Program-made: the position numbers and the translations under genes
Assembly: GCA_030386875.1 (NCBI GenBank)
Contig: CM059566.1
Coordinates: 43,498,068 to 43,562,067 of the forward strand
Origin: Morinoia aosen
Taxonomy: Eukaryota > Arthropoda > Malacostraca > Amphipoda > Talitridae
Direction of reading: 5' to 3'
Length of the DNA stretch: 64,000 nucleotides
Notes under the pieces: model-generated
What the model saw: the letters and a program-made list of their open reading frames with translations, nothing else
Databases searched by the model: none
What the model was told of the DNA's origin: nothing
Shown: positions 24,853 to 37,276 of the stretch, piece after piece
Numbering within the stretch: the stretch's first letter is position 1
Layout of the letters: every line of letters starts with the position of its first letter

Positions 24853-24869
24853 CATTTGTTTTAGGATGT

Positions 24870-27800
24870 CCTATATTAAGAAACTTTTAAAAGCCAATAT
24901 GTTGGCATGTATCTCATGTGACAACTTGGAAATACACATTTTTTCTTTCTTTAGTTCTGTAAAGGGTTATTATTTTATGCAAATCAGTATCTACAATGCC
25001 ACTTGTCTGAATAAAACATGTTTGCATGATCAAGTTTTTTTCGCAAATACCCTCCATTGAGCAGTTAACAAAAGAACAAGGTGTGTTTTTAGTCACAACC
25101 TGGACTTTGACCATAAGCATTAAACGTGTACAGGCCCTATTTGCTCATTATTTCCCCGGTGAAAGATCGCTATGCAAAGATAACATTTGAAAAATGCTAA
25201 TATACACAATGTTAATAACATTGCCAATTTAATGCAACGAGATTATGAGCGCAATTATGATTAGAAAGGAATGGAGGCCATCTTGAAGATAAAGGAGCTT
25301 AAATTGAAGTGGAAAATTTTCAACACTTTATTAGGAAAAAATATTCATTAGTAATGAGACATTGATTATTAAAGTATTATAATTTTGTATTCTTAGACTT
25401 TTGAGTTTCATTCAGACCCCTTAGCGAACGGGGAGCTTTATCAATTCAAAGTTCGGTCGGCTTTTTTTTGACATTCTGTGAATGAAGGCTGCACTGAGAC
25501 TTTGACTGAACGACAAATTTTCGACTTTTGACGTTTTCGACACTCATTCTAATTTACGCTTCTTTAGCCACAAACTCTTTCTCTCGACATGCAGCTAACA
25601 CTGATTTAAAAAGTCAGTTGAAAACAGCATATAAACTTACCTTATAATACTCTTGGTGTGTTTAATTATTTATATGTTTATATATTTGTTTGGTATCCGC
25701 TTTCTCCGTCTTTCTGTGACGCTCATGGGGATGCTTTATTGTCGTATCTACGATCCGAGTTTCAACAGTGCACTACCACAAGAATATTTTTATTGCACAG
25801 ACTATTGGGAAGGATATATTTGTTTGTTATCTACACCTGGAAAATTTATTCCAGGAATTTTTGCTGGGCCGTGCACATTAGTGACCAAATATTTTCCCAT
25901 GTTTTTGAACATACAATCAATAATTGTGTGATTAATTTCAGAGCGCATGTCGCCTCCTCAGTGTACATTGAGGTACGGGCTCAACAATGCAAATGTTTGT
26001 TTCGTTGTTTTGTTAGTGTCGTACAATGTCTTTATTAACCTCGTGTGACAATTTCTCATTTCTTGAGCTCGGGAGTGTATAATAACATTTTATTTTAGGC
26101 AGTCAATATCTCTTAAATTGCTTCATTTGTATTGTAAAATGTATCTGTTAGCATTGCTCAACAATCATTGTCACGTTTCTGACTCAGATCAATTCTATCG
26201 AACCAGCATTATTTACATAGGAAATATCATAAATGTGTGGTGAGGCGTAACATTTTCTCTGAGTTACACATATCACACTAGTTGATGCGTAAGCACGAAA
26301 AGATGGTTCCAAATTTTTAACGTGTTGAACATTTACGCTTGATGCAGAAATATTTATACCCACCCATTTTACTTTCAGCATTATTCTCTGAAATCGCAAA
26401 ACCATACTTCAATTAAAGTGGGGTCTAACATGAGCACTTTTCATCAGCGCGTCAGTGGTGGGTTATTTTTTTTCGTTGTATCATTTGAATTACTGTCGAC
26501 GGTCGGTATTCATATGGATTTGGCAAATTACGGTAATACCTGAATCAAGTTTGGTCTTGTTATGCTAGTGTAGTGCAAATTATCATATCCTCTTTTACGC
26601 TCTAGAGTATATTATAACAACCGCACCTAAGCCTCATGTATTACTGGAAATATTCTGTACTTGGGGACCGTTGTAGAACAATCGCTTTCATGTTTCTGAC
26701 TCGGGTAGACAGTTTTGTGCCACTATTTTTAGTACGGAAGTTTCATAAAATTCATGTCGTAATAAAAGATATTTTCTCCTGGTCTCTTGATTGGAATGCT
26801 AGTTTATACTGACTAGTTTACGGTGACGTTTGCGCACATGCTTACCTGTATATATGTGCGTGTGCACGCTATGCGTGCGTAGATGGGTGAATGTATCACT
26901 ACGTAATACTTCATTTCGCGTCATTATTGTAAAGCATTAATAAAAAAATATATGTACATATTTGTTGCGCGATCACCCACGTATGATAAATAAGACGCTT
27001 ATCAACCAATGATCTTTTCAGAACAATATTTAATTAACCATTGGCACGATATTTCATTAGAAATTGTAAGCAGCAACACATACTGAAAAGTTGTCACGAA
27101 CTTCCTTTGTTCATTATCCTATGTTTCATTGTCCTATATTTCAGAACATCGCACAGCATTTTTATAAAATGCGTATGTATTGTAATTGCCTCACTGCATA
27201 GAAATGTATTTGTGTAGGTTAACGAGTTAGGTGTAAGTATATGCGTAGGTATGTATGTGCATGTGTATGTGTGTATATTTGCATGTATATGTGCACGTAT
27301 GTGTGTACTAGACTGACAACTAGCATTTTAACTTGAGATAATGGTCTTTTTTCTGCTCCCTCTCAACTTGTAACATTACCTAACTCGTCATCTCTTTATT
27401 ATTGTAAAGCATTTATGTAGAAATCATACAATCGTTGTGCGATCATCCATTTATATATATATAAAATGCTTATCAACTAATGACCGTTATGGTAAAATTG
27501 TTTAATTAGAAATACAAAACTTAAAATTTTCATAGTCCTCATGCTTACATATATATCTTTTTTTCTCATGCTCCCTTAAAATGACATTTTTGGACATCGG
27601 TCAAAGCAAGCGATTTATATATTATTTCCTGGCGTCAAGAACTGCGAAGTTTTATGTCATGTATATGTCAACTGTCAAAAGTGTTTTCACCTCACAATGA
27701 AAATGCATCGCCCATGAAATTGTGTTATATCTTATAATTTTAAATGCAGATTAAGCAAGATTAGGAGTCCATTGCCCTCAATCATTTCTTTTCGACTAGT

Positions 27801-29335
27801 GACATGAGTATAACAATACTCATGTGTGTGTATCATCTAAGTGTATTAACTTTAAGATGTTTTAAAAACCAATGATGGTACTTTTGTACCATCTCTATTG
27901 GAAATAAAGTGTTTTTTCTTTTTTTTCTTTTCTTATTGCCAGAGCTTGTTGTGTGCTCAGACCTGTAGCTGAGTGTGCTTTATCTTTCATTCTTTACTCT
28001 CATTCAGAAAACTACTTTTCTGAGCAACAGAAGTCGTGCCGAAGTTTTTGTCTTCTATTTGTTATGCTCTTTTCACTGTTTCCTTTTATCAAGACATTGA
28101 CGCTTTCTTTTACCATTTGGAAAAGTTCTAATACTCTACAATAACCAAATTAGACCATCATTTCTACAATATGTGATGAAAGTATATCATTTATGTGACT
28201 AACAAAAATGAAGCGAGGGCTTCTTTTATACCCCTAAAGAGAGCCATCAGCGTAATGAAAAACTTTTAATGCGATACTACAATACTTCTACAAAAGATTT
28301 CTTTAAATTCCCACGAAAGATATAAGCTCTCAATTCTCTATCAACTGCCCGTGAGTACTTATCCTCGTACGTATAAAACTTTTAGCGATGGGCACAAAAG
28401 AGATCTAAAACAGCATCTCCTTAAGCGGCCCAGCATAAGCATTTAATTGGAAACGAAGCAAATTTATAGTCCTTAATTCTAACAAAACATGATCTCAATG
28501 CAGTTTCCACGTTACAGCAATCCTGGCTTGGAAATCAATACTCTCGAACATCCACCGGGAAAAAACAGAGTAATTGAACATAGTTTTAGATATTACTTCT
28601 TTTTCAAGTTTGGAAGAAAGTGCCTGTTAATATATTTTCTTTTACACTTTATTTAATAATTCGAAATGCTATGTTTATCGTCTGAAACAAAGTAATCTTG
28701 AATTTACTTTTTGGGGAAGCATTTCTCGTTTCATTTTAGCTATTTATTATACACTGTGCCACTTTTATTCGTTCACACTTACCAATTATTCCATCGGTCT
28801 GGTATACGTTTGAAGTAATTTCCAATTAAATTGACTTGTAAACATTGATTTTTTCCACATGAGACTCAAGGAATCACTAATTTTGGTCAGGCTTATAATA
28901 AGTAAAACCTAAATTTCCCCATTGAGGTAGTTTGAAGTCATTATTCCCCTGATGTGTTACTAAGGGAAATGAATTTTCTAATTTTTCACCTGTTCAACGC
29001 TTGCTTTGCTTATTTGCATAATTTTTAATTTTCTAAGATTACTGGGTTTATACATCGGAATATAAAGATTTTAAATGTTTGCATACTTTTGTACGCACGC
29101 ATGAAATTATTTGTGAGCATGTGAGCGAAACATTAGAATGTGAACGAAATATTCCCTCTGAATATATTTCAAACTCCCTCATTTATGAAATAATTTTTCT
29201 ACATAATAAAGCATAAGAAAGATAATTCTATCGGAATTATTATTGTTTTTGATTCATTTTTCAAAGAGGCATAGCATAAAATGAACATGAGATATTCAGT
29301 TAAGTTTACAGTGGATTAGAAGTTTTGAATTTTTA
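24870..29335. other. Long stretch without a recognised gene
   Basis: AT-rich sequence with short spurious frames. There is a TG/TA microsatellite at about 27230-27310 (TATGTGCATGTGTATG type) and one dispersed repeat end at 27859-27940. I see no conserved protein, tRNA or convincing splice-bounded exon. Regulatory sequence for the downstream snoRNA host gene could lie at its right end. Confidence 0.5.
27859..27940 (+). repeat. Dispersed repeat end, copy 2
   Basis: Near-identical to 13056-13135 over about 70 bp, including the hairpin GATGGTA-CTTTTG-TACCATC (loop base changed), CTATTGGAAATAAA and the following T-rich run. Confidence 0.6.
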
Positions 29336-30901
29336 TTTGGCAACATTGTTGGGTAAGAACACAGGGTGTGTTTACATTCTGTCGTCCACAGATTCCACTC
29401 GCGAACCAGATGGCAGAAAAGCTTAGCAGCAGGAGTGGAGAGTCGGTAAGATATTCAATGTAGGCCTAGTATTAGTTTTTTATAATTTAGTGGACAGTGA
29501 ATTGTAACCCATAATTTGGGTTACCAGCGGTGTTGCTCTAAAGGCTAATCAGAGAAGGTTGTGGTTATACTGATGCGTTCTGGAAAAAATGCCATGGCTT
29601 ACCTCCTGGTAAGCAAATAGATGCACTGTGCCTTCCATCTATGTAATATTATGTTTCAACTTGGTTCAGCATCGTAGTGGTCATTGAGAAATTATATTCT
29701 GTTGTAAAATTATATTTAAGATTCTGTGTTTCATGATTTCAACATGTTTGCGTTATTCACTGCCGCATTGCAGGTCAGTGAATGGATAGTTTGTTGATAG
29801 TAATACCTCTATTTTTGGAATATTAGTAGGCCCTATTTATAATATGCTAAATTCAGATGAATTAGAAATTATTAATCTGGATCAATTTATAGTGTATATT
29901 AGGATGCTAGAAAATAGCCTAGTTCTTATCGGTTTTACAGCAGGAAGTACATTGGTTAATGTTCATTCTACATTTGAAGATGGAGTATTGTTAGGGGTTT
30001 GTGTGTATTAAATTAATTGCTGTCCATAGTCAATCAAGTGCATAACTTTTTGAAACATTTAGAGTATTGCTAGCCTAATTTAAAATCAGTGGAATGTTGA
30101 TTTACCAAGTATGATAACACTTAATCAGAAATGTATCTCAAGTACCTAAGTAACAAGGCTGCATGAAGGTTATGCAAGAATGTACCTAGTGTTATTTATG
30201 CTATTTCAGTTAGGCGAGGGGATTCATTGACTTAAGCACCTGTTTGCATGGGCTGAGATTTTACCATTGTGGTGTAGAAATGGTGTAGCAAACTAATCCA
30301 GACTGTATGTTCTGCTCCAGTCAATTTCTTATTCTATCCTGTTCTAAGCATCCAGGCAAGTTTTTTTCATAATTTTTCTTATTTCATGAACTTGTACCTT
30401 GTATTTATCAAGGAGCTTAAATGTATGGAGACACCTGACTATTTCACTTCTCTTTCCCTTGACATGAATAGTTTCTTATTTTTATAGAACACCAGTCCAC
30501 ATCTCTTTATTTGAATTAAGAAAGGTGAAATGAAGTGAAGGGCATAAGGAATAAAAAAATCAATCTTTTGAGTTGATTTGGCCAAGCTTGTACCGCAGAT
30601 ATGCTAACGACACACTTTTTGCTGGTTTCGGACAGACGGACGCAGCTCTTATTATAGTATAGATTAAAATTACATATCATGTAGTTGAAAGCTCAAATTT
30701 ATTCCTCATTCTATTTGTAATCAAAATGTAACTGCTTAACTTAACCTTATATGCTGGAAATAAGTTCAAAGAAATACAGTGTAGTTCTATAAATTATTCA
30801 AGTTACAGGAACTGTTAATATTTGTTGGCTAGTGTTATTTAAAGAGTTCATTGTGAAAGCTGCTTGTATATGTATTGATGCTTTTATGGCACTTTCAGTT
30901 T

Positions 30902-30972
30902 CTGTGATGACTAATATTTCGCCCCTATCTGAACACTCCTGTAGATACGGTGCTCGATTGGTCTTTCTGATG
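30902..30972 (+). ncRNA. C/D box snoRNA type A, copy 1
   Basis: Box C GTGATGA at 30904-30910, D' CTGA at 30929-30932, D CTGA at 30967-30970. The D' guide TTTCGCCCCTAT is complementary to 28S AUAGGGGCGAAA. The D guide GATTGGTCTTT pairs, with one G-U, with AAAGACUAAUC just downstream in the same 28S segment. By the D+5 rule the methylated bases would be the second G of AUAGGGGC and an A in AAAGAC. The target resembles that of yeast snR60 and human U80 (from memory). It lies in host intron 1, about 72 nt before the acceptor. Confidence 0.92.
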
Positions 30973-31927
30973 ACAGACTTTGTGCAGGAAACATTATATC
31001 ATACTTTGCCATACTCATTGGTTCTTCTTTTTCCTTCTTTGCAGGATGAAGTGATGCCGTTTTCTACTAAAAATGATCTCCCGGGAAAGGTGAGAATAGT
31101 AAAAGGATGCCTTGAATGATAGGATGGAATATAGTGAAATATAAACATCAATCTGTTTAGTGAATTGTTCATTTTAATTGGTGAAATTTTGCTCGGATAT
31201 ATGATAAAATTAAACAGAGAAAGGTGTTCATAAGAACTTGAAATCAGAACTTAACTACCAGGGTAGTTTATGAAGCTGTTGTTGAACCTATATCCATTTG
31301 TTGTATTGCATTCACTCACTGGAAGGTTAGAATTACCTCTGAATGTTTACCTACATCTTGCCTATAAAATTTTTTCTTATTATTTTTGTTGTTTGAAGGT
31401 TATATTTTACTTTCCTACTCTCAATGGAGAGTAGTATGTAGCCTCTTCATCAAAATATGCATCCTCTATTTTGATTGAAAATAAAATAAATTGTAACTTG
31501 AATTGTCTGGAGGAGTTTTTTAGGGAAATCTATGGGCAAGTTGATGTTTGAAATACTAAATGCACCTAAAGCTGAATTGTCGAAAAAAAAATCCTTCAAG
31601 ACTTAGTCATACATGCAGAATAAAGGTCATGGGATTGAGATTATTTTTGTGTTTTCTTGTTATACAGTTGAATATTGAGGATACAAAGTCAAATCCTGTT
31701 GATGTGATTGTCTCTACTACCTGCTGTGTGTATAATAAATGGAATAGATGACCTCTATGGTCCTAGATACCTAATTTTGATTATATTATATTTGTATATT
31801 AACTGTGTGCTGACACTAGAAGCAATAAAAAGCTTTCAAAATACATTTCATTCACAGTATTTTTCAAGTTTCTTGATATTTTTATAAAAATAGTGGCATT
31901 CTTGAAGGATTGAATTCCCAATTTACA

Positions 31928-31998
31928 ATGTGATGACTAATATTTCGCCCCTATCTGAATATCTGTGTAGATACGGTGCTCGATTGGTCTTTCTGATA
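31928..31998 (+). ncRNA. C/D box snoRNA type A, copy 2
   Basis: Box C at 31930-31936, D box CTGA at 31993-31996. Both guide blocks are identical to copy 1. The variable linker between D' and the second guide reads ATATCTGTGTAGATACG. It lies in host intron 2, about 63 nt before the acceptor at 32061. Confidence 0.92.
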
Positions 31999-32972
31999 CT
32001 GTTATAGGCTATAAACTTGACTTAGTTTTTTTTTTTTTACTAACCTCATCCATACTTGCAGAATGAAATGGCATGAGGTGGTTCTCATCTGAACAACTTC
32101 CAGAGAAGAGGTGAGGCTACCTAATTCTTTGTGTAGTGTGATTGATTTCATTAGGTTAAAATATATCAGTAACCCTTGTTGCATTTCTAACATCTATGTT
32201 GTTAAAGGTGTTTATGAAACATGTGCTTAGAAATTGACGAAACGAGTGTCGAAAAATGTTAATTACTCAGTTGGAAAGGATTGCTTTCGAAAATTGATTA
32301 GCAATGCACAGGTGTCAAATTATACTAACCATACCTAAGAACTTGCTGCTGTTGCATTTGGGTCCTTTTTTTTTTGTATTTTATCCTTCTTTATAATGGT
32401 GTAAATTGCTGTGAGAGTAATATTTAAATTTAAAAAAATACTAGTTTGCTTCTCATGATTCGATGAATGAATTTTATGACTTTTGTAATACTTGCAGTCA
32501 CTTGAGAATAATAATTTTATTTTCAGCAATGTAATTTATAGTGTTTGATAATTTCTTCCCAAAGGTGTGAAAAGTTGAGGCCGATTTCTGTTGATACCCC
32601 AGCAACAAAGCATCTGTAGACAAATAATCCTAATAATTTACCAAGTCCTTCTAGTAGGATAATGCACTTGGACAAAAAAATACATGCTGAAGATAAGTGC
32701 CCATTTAGCAAAATTTTTTCGATTCTTTTGGTATTGAATTAGTATATTTTTTCTTCAACTCAAATGCTTTGTCAATACAGATAACTGATCATCATAGGTT
32801 TCAGGATATCAATTCTGACTCATTTATGCTTGATTTGTCTGCACCTACACTTTTTGCTTCAATAGTGTTCTAGTGCCCACCAAAGCAATGCGGGGGTTTC
32901 CTGACTGTCAGATGTACAACTGTACGTAATTGCGGTAGTGGAACTGATATGATTTTCATTTAATCAGTTTTT

Positions 32973-33043
32973 TCGTGATGACTAATATTTCGCCCCTAGC
33001 TGAACAATCTTGTTGAAACGGTGCTCGATTGGTCTTTCTGACA
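32973..33043 (+). ncRNA. C/D box snoRNA type A, copy 3 (altered D' guide)
   Basis: Box C at 32975-32981, D box CTGA at 33038-33041. The D' guide ends CCCCTAG instead of CCCCTAT, so the guide base next to the D' box no longer matches 28S, while the D guide is intact. It lies in host intron 3, about 65 nt before the acceptor. Confidence 0.9.
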
Positions 33044-33563
33044 AGGTATACAACTACGTGCTCAACATAGCTGTCTTCAACTTTCTAATAGATTTTCCTT
33101 TTTTATAGGTTGCGTACTTCGAAGCTCGTTTGATTCAAATGAAGATGGCTCATACGGTAAGGGATCATCGTGGTAAAATGCCAAAGAGAAAGTTTGTTCT
33201 GTTCCAAGTTTACTGTCTTTTTTTTATTTTTTTTTTATTCTTGACTTAAAATTTAAGTCTGTTAAATGAATTCCATCATTGTTGTTTTGCTGTGACAGTT
33301 TAGCAGTTTAAGTTGACTAGCTGTGCGGTTATAATTATAATTTCTGTGCTTTCATTATAGAAGCATCATGACAATTTTGTGGCTTTCCACTAGTTACCGA
33401 GTATCGTAACAGCTAGGTTCCATTTGCTTTGAAAATTAATCTTTTTGCACCTAGCAATGGATTATGTGTAGCAGTCTTATGTATGAGCAGCTTTTGCTAA
33501 CCGTTAGGTAAATTGAATTCGGATTTTAGGAGTTCATATTTTAGTGGAATAAAGGTAAATTTT

Positions 33564-33627
33564 TCGTGATGATATTTGAAATGCTGATATCAATGTTGAC
33601 CATTCATTTCAGTGGGTTCTGCTGATT
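33564..33627 (+). ncRNA. C/D box snoRNA type B, copy 1
   Basis: Box C GTGATGA at 33566-33572, D' CTGA at 33584-33587, D CTGA at 33622-33625. The regions before D' (TTGAAATG) and D (ATTTCAGTGGGTTCTG) are identical in copy 2, so both look constrained. I could not place either on 18S or 28S rRNA from memory. It lies in host intron 4, about 63 nt before the acceptor. Confidence 0.85.
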
Positions 33628-34071
33628 TTGAAATAGGTGATCGAGTATACCTCACCGTGGCTCTCATGTAAAGCCAGTTCTCTTTTGCAGGTGTGTGACG
33701 TCAGAATTGAAAATTTGAGGCACTCCTTGATCTCAAAGAGCAGCTACTACCTTCGTTGTGGCCACATGTGAATCCTTGATTAACCATGGAAGTCTTTGTC
33801 AGGTATGGTAAAAGTCTTGTATAACGAATTTGCTAGTGTTTACGAGTTATTTTTTTATTTTGATCGTACACGTCCTGGAAAATTTTTTTAAATGATTTAA
33901 CGATAAAAAATCTCCTAGTATGTAGGTAGAGCAACCTTGTTCAATCCCAATTAGTCGTCAATTATTGACCAAGAAGGAAAAAACTAATGAATTTTTTTAG
34001 TTAAATATTTAAGGGTTCCCGTTTAAACTTTAAAACATGCGTTAATAATAATAGCCCGTTCTTATGATGAA

Positions 34072-34125
34072 TTAATTTATCACTATCTTTCGTCTGAGCT
34101 TTTTGATGCAAATCTTGTGCTGACT
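34072..34125 (+). ncRNA. C/D box snoRNA type C, copy 1
   Basis: Box C ATGATGA at 34074-34080, D' CTGA at 34094-34097, C' TGATGCA, D CTGA at 34120-34123. The D' guide TCACTATCTTTCG can pair with 28S CGAAAGAUGGUGA (one G-U), the conserved segment near that guided by yeast snR39 and human U32/U51 (from memory). The D side is not conserved between the two C copies. It lies in host intron 5, about 70 nt before the acceptor. Confidence 0.85.
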
Positions 34126-34396
34126 GGTTATGATTTCATTTTAATTATCGTGATATTTAGACATTTGCCTAATTCCACTTTTTCTGGTTTTCAAGGAAGT
34201 GTCAACCCCAACTCGTTGCATCGTGGGAAAAATTAAGTTTCAATATGGAGACCTGGCTGAACAAGTAAAAGGTAAGCATTAGTATGAATTCAGCTGGTTC
34301 AATTCTGTATGGTTCGTAGTCTCGAATTCTTGATTTTTGCAGAGAAAACTAGAGCTTTTTGTATTTGAGACCTACATAATGAGTTAGCGAAGTTTT

Positions 34397-34467
34397 TCAT
34401 GATGACTAATATTTCGCCCCTATCTGAACATTCTTGTTGAAACGGTGCTCGATTGGTCTTTCTGACG
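34397..34467 (+). ncRNA. C/D box snoRNA type A, copy 4
   Basis: Box C ATGATGA at 34399-34405, D CTGA at 34462-34465. Both guides match copies 1 and 2. The linker TTCTTGTTGAAACGG is like copy 3, so copies 3, 4 and 5 form a subgroup apart from 1 and 2. Host intron 6. Confidence 0.92.
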
Positions 34468-35335
34468 TAAAAGTATAACATTTTAAAATTCGTGGAGTGA
34501 ACTTGGTAATAAATCTATTTATTTCTTCCACAGGTAAAGTACGACACGCAAGCTGGTTCCAGGATTCAAGTGGAGTCGGTATACTTAGTGAGAAATGAAT
34601 AGAATTAAGCGTGGCTTCCTTACTGATTTCACGTTAGGTGGTTCTTCAAAGTTTCATTGTGTCGAGTCTCGCTTTAACTTGTTTTCATGTTTCTAATTCA
34701 TTCATAAGCATGAACATTCATTTCAATTCACTGTTATTTTATTTGTTAATGCTGAGTTTTTACTGAGTACTTGTCATTGTCCTATGCCTAGAGTCGTGTT
34801 GTGCCCTGTGGCTCATCATGCTAAAGTGCATCGGAGAAAAAGTGCCATCGTTGTCCTTATTGTTTCGGTAGTAATGCTGTTAATTGACAGTGAATGGCGA
34901 CAAATTTTACGTACTGCATAATTTACCACAGTTTTAATTCTATGGCATGCAGAGCAAGTATCACTTGACTAAATCTAAATTACTGCGGTCTTGTCTAAAG
35001 TAGTGTTGAAAATGCACCGGGGTTGTTCTCGGAAAAATAGGGTTCTATTGACTGTGAATCAGTATTGTACCATGAGATTGATATTTGTTTGAAAATATCC
35101 TTACGCAGTTCTATGTACGTCAATTTAGACGTTATTGTTTTCAATAGCATTTATATGGTGTTTAAATCTAATAAATTCTTATTCTTGACAGGGTTTTCTT
35201 GCAAATGCTGGACTTGGCATAAGATGTATCGGCATAAGTCATGGTAAGTAGGATGAATACGTCAAAAACATCACTACTTGAGCTAAATATCCGATAGTGT
35301 ATTTTCATTATCTTAAAAATTAAAAAACTTTCAAT

Positions 35336-35399
35336 CCATGATGAGACTTGAAATGCTGATAACAATGTTGACTACTCATTTCAGTGGGTTCTGCTGACT
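35336..35399 (+). ncRNA. C/D box snoRNA type B, copy 2
   Basis: Box C ATGATGA at 35338-35344 and D CTGA at 35394-35397. The TTGAAATG and ATTTCAGTGGGTTCTG pre-box blocks are identical to copy 1. Differences are confined to the C-D' spacer and the linker. Host intron 8, about 68 nt before the acceptor. Confidence 0.85.
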
Positions 35400-35739
35400 C
35401 TTGACGTGTTATGTAAATTTGAGTCTTCGTGGTGCTGGTTTTGCAACTCAAGCTTTTTTTTGTCCAGGTGTGACATGGAACTTCACAAATTTTCGGGCTC
35501 TCGTTTTTGTCTCACGGATGGAAGTGGAGGGTGGTTGTCCCCTTGACTTCTTGAAACCGGATGAGCTATGAAGTCAATAATGATTACAGGTATGATTTTG
35601 AATCACACATCTTACGGACTTAGCCTCCAAAGGTTTTTTATTTTACCCAATGCATTAGAATTGTCTTCTCCGCTCAATTTTACGGGATCTGTTAGAGATT
35701 TTAAAGAAAAGATATTTATCCTCGTTAATATTTATCGAT

Positions 35740-35855
35740 ATTTATCCAACCATTCCCAATTTTATTCGCAACATTTTGATGCAGATTATTTACTGATCGA
35801 TCAAATTTCATGGAAATTACAAGTGATGCTTGATAGGTATAGGTTAGGTTAGCAG
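35740..35855 (+). ncRNA. Possible decayed type C snoRNA relic
   Basis: The block ATTTTGATGCAGATTATTTACTGATC and the following GATAGGTATAGGTTAGGTTA resemble the 3' half and downstream flank of type C copy 2 (36688-36775). No box C or D' is preserved, and no functional acceptor pairs with it. It may be a dead snoRNA-exon module in host intron 9. Confidence 0.35.
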
Positions 35856-36687
35856 AAGTTTGGTAATGTCGACGGAATGTTTTCATGGACTCAGGTTATT
35901 CTGTTTGACATATTATCAGGATAGGGTGGATTAGGTTAAGTTTTGTTGTGGAATTTGTAAGGTAGTGTTGACCAGGTCCACCTAGCATGACAATGGCATT
36001 GTTCGTGGAATTTCCACAGGTCTTGCTATTGTATTATTAATCTTGGAAATTATCATTAAGGCGGACAACCCAATCAATTTAATTTGTTGACCCGAGTGTT
36101 CTGAAATTTGAATTGCAGTACATTTAATATTGCAAAAAGAAACATTTGCTCCTGAACCTTTTCGATTTTGGCTATAGTTTTTGAGAGAATGGGAAATGCG
36201 ATTTCTGACCTTGTTTTCTTGAACATTTCCTGCTAGAAAAAAAAGCTAATTTAGAATCCTTGTAACATTTCTGAAACTTGAGTTTCGATTTTTTTTCCAC
36301 AGCTAAAGTGATAAGTGATTTATTAACTTTGTTTTCATACAAACATAAATTAAAAAAGGCAAATTTAGTTTAAGAAATGTTACAAGGTTTCCAAAACGTT
36401 TTTTAGCATGAAAACTCGTTGACTTTTATTCCTGAAAAAAATATCAAATTTTTTAATTTCTCGAAAACCAAGGCCTAAGTCAAAAAATTTCAGTAGCCAT
36501 TGTGTTTCTTTTTAAACATAACTTTACGATAGACCGCTATTAGTACTAAACATTAAACAATTTAGTTGGAATTTAGAGTTTTAATGAAGGGTATCTGATT
36601 TGATAAGACAATTTCTGTATCCATTTCTTTAACGTTCTAATGACTTGATAGATCTGTATTGCCTAAGCTATAGATTAAAATTCACTC

Positions 36688-36750
36688 ACGTGATGATTTT
36701 ATTTTCACTATCTTTCGTCTGAATATTTTGATGCAGACCTATAACTGATC
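36688..36750 (+). ncRNA. C/D box snoRNA type C, copy 2
   Basis: Box C GTGATGA at 36690-36696, D' CTGA at 36719-36722, C' TGATGCA, D CTGA at 36745-36748. The D' guide TCACTATCTTTCGT is identical to copy 1 and can pair with 28S CGAAAGAUGGUGA. Host intron 9, about 67 nt before the acceptor at 36815. Confidence 0.87.
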
Positions 36751-36940
36751 TGTTGATAGATGTAGGTTAACTACTGTTATTGCGACTCTTTCCTAATTAG
36801 TTGGGATGTTTTCAGGCAAGTGTCCGCCCAACTCATCGCGGCTGAGAGCTGTGTTGTTGCGATCCTCTTCAAGTTGAGGGCCGACAGCGTCAGAGCCTTT
36901 GTGTAACGTCCTACAATTCCCTCAATACTTGCGCACACAA

Positions 36941-36990
36941 AATCCAGCGCACACAAAATCCAGCGCACACAAAATCCAACGCCTGTATAC
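36941..36990. repeat. 16-bp tandem repeat, three copies
   Basis: The unit CGCACACAAAATCCAG is repeated about three times, the last diverging. It lies within the inferred long exon 10 of the snoRNA host gene. Confidence 0.85.
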
Positions 36991-37276
36991 CAGACTTGTC
37001 CAATAAACTACTACAATGGATCCACCATTTCTTGTCTCGCAAGCTGCTATTGGGGTGGATCACTGTGATAACCAGCAAGTCTGAACAGGTACTTGCCTGT
37101 TCGGTGGTATACTATGCTATCCACGTTTGCTTGATTGAATCCATCCACTCGTCAACTCAATGTTCGGCGCGTATTCCATGAAATACAGATTTTATGTGAG
37201 CACGGCTCAAGTGGGGGATTCAGTTAGAAGCATCTTGACACTTCGAAAATAGCTATAGTCGGTGTTTGGAATGAAT

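Noticed and set aside
24343..24864. Two frames with ISTPRI repeats as a repeat protein
   Set aside because: The peptide repeat equals three 26-bp satellite units; stops separate the blocks and there is no start or splice context.
25653..26038. Overlapping frames of 92 and 126 codons
   Set aside because: No recognisable domain, two competing frames and no supporting splice or promoter signals.
30832..31119. 95-codon frame over the first type A snoRNA
   Set aside because: It spans the intron, the snoRNA and a predicted exon; the snoRNA and splice signals explain the sequence better.
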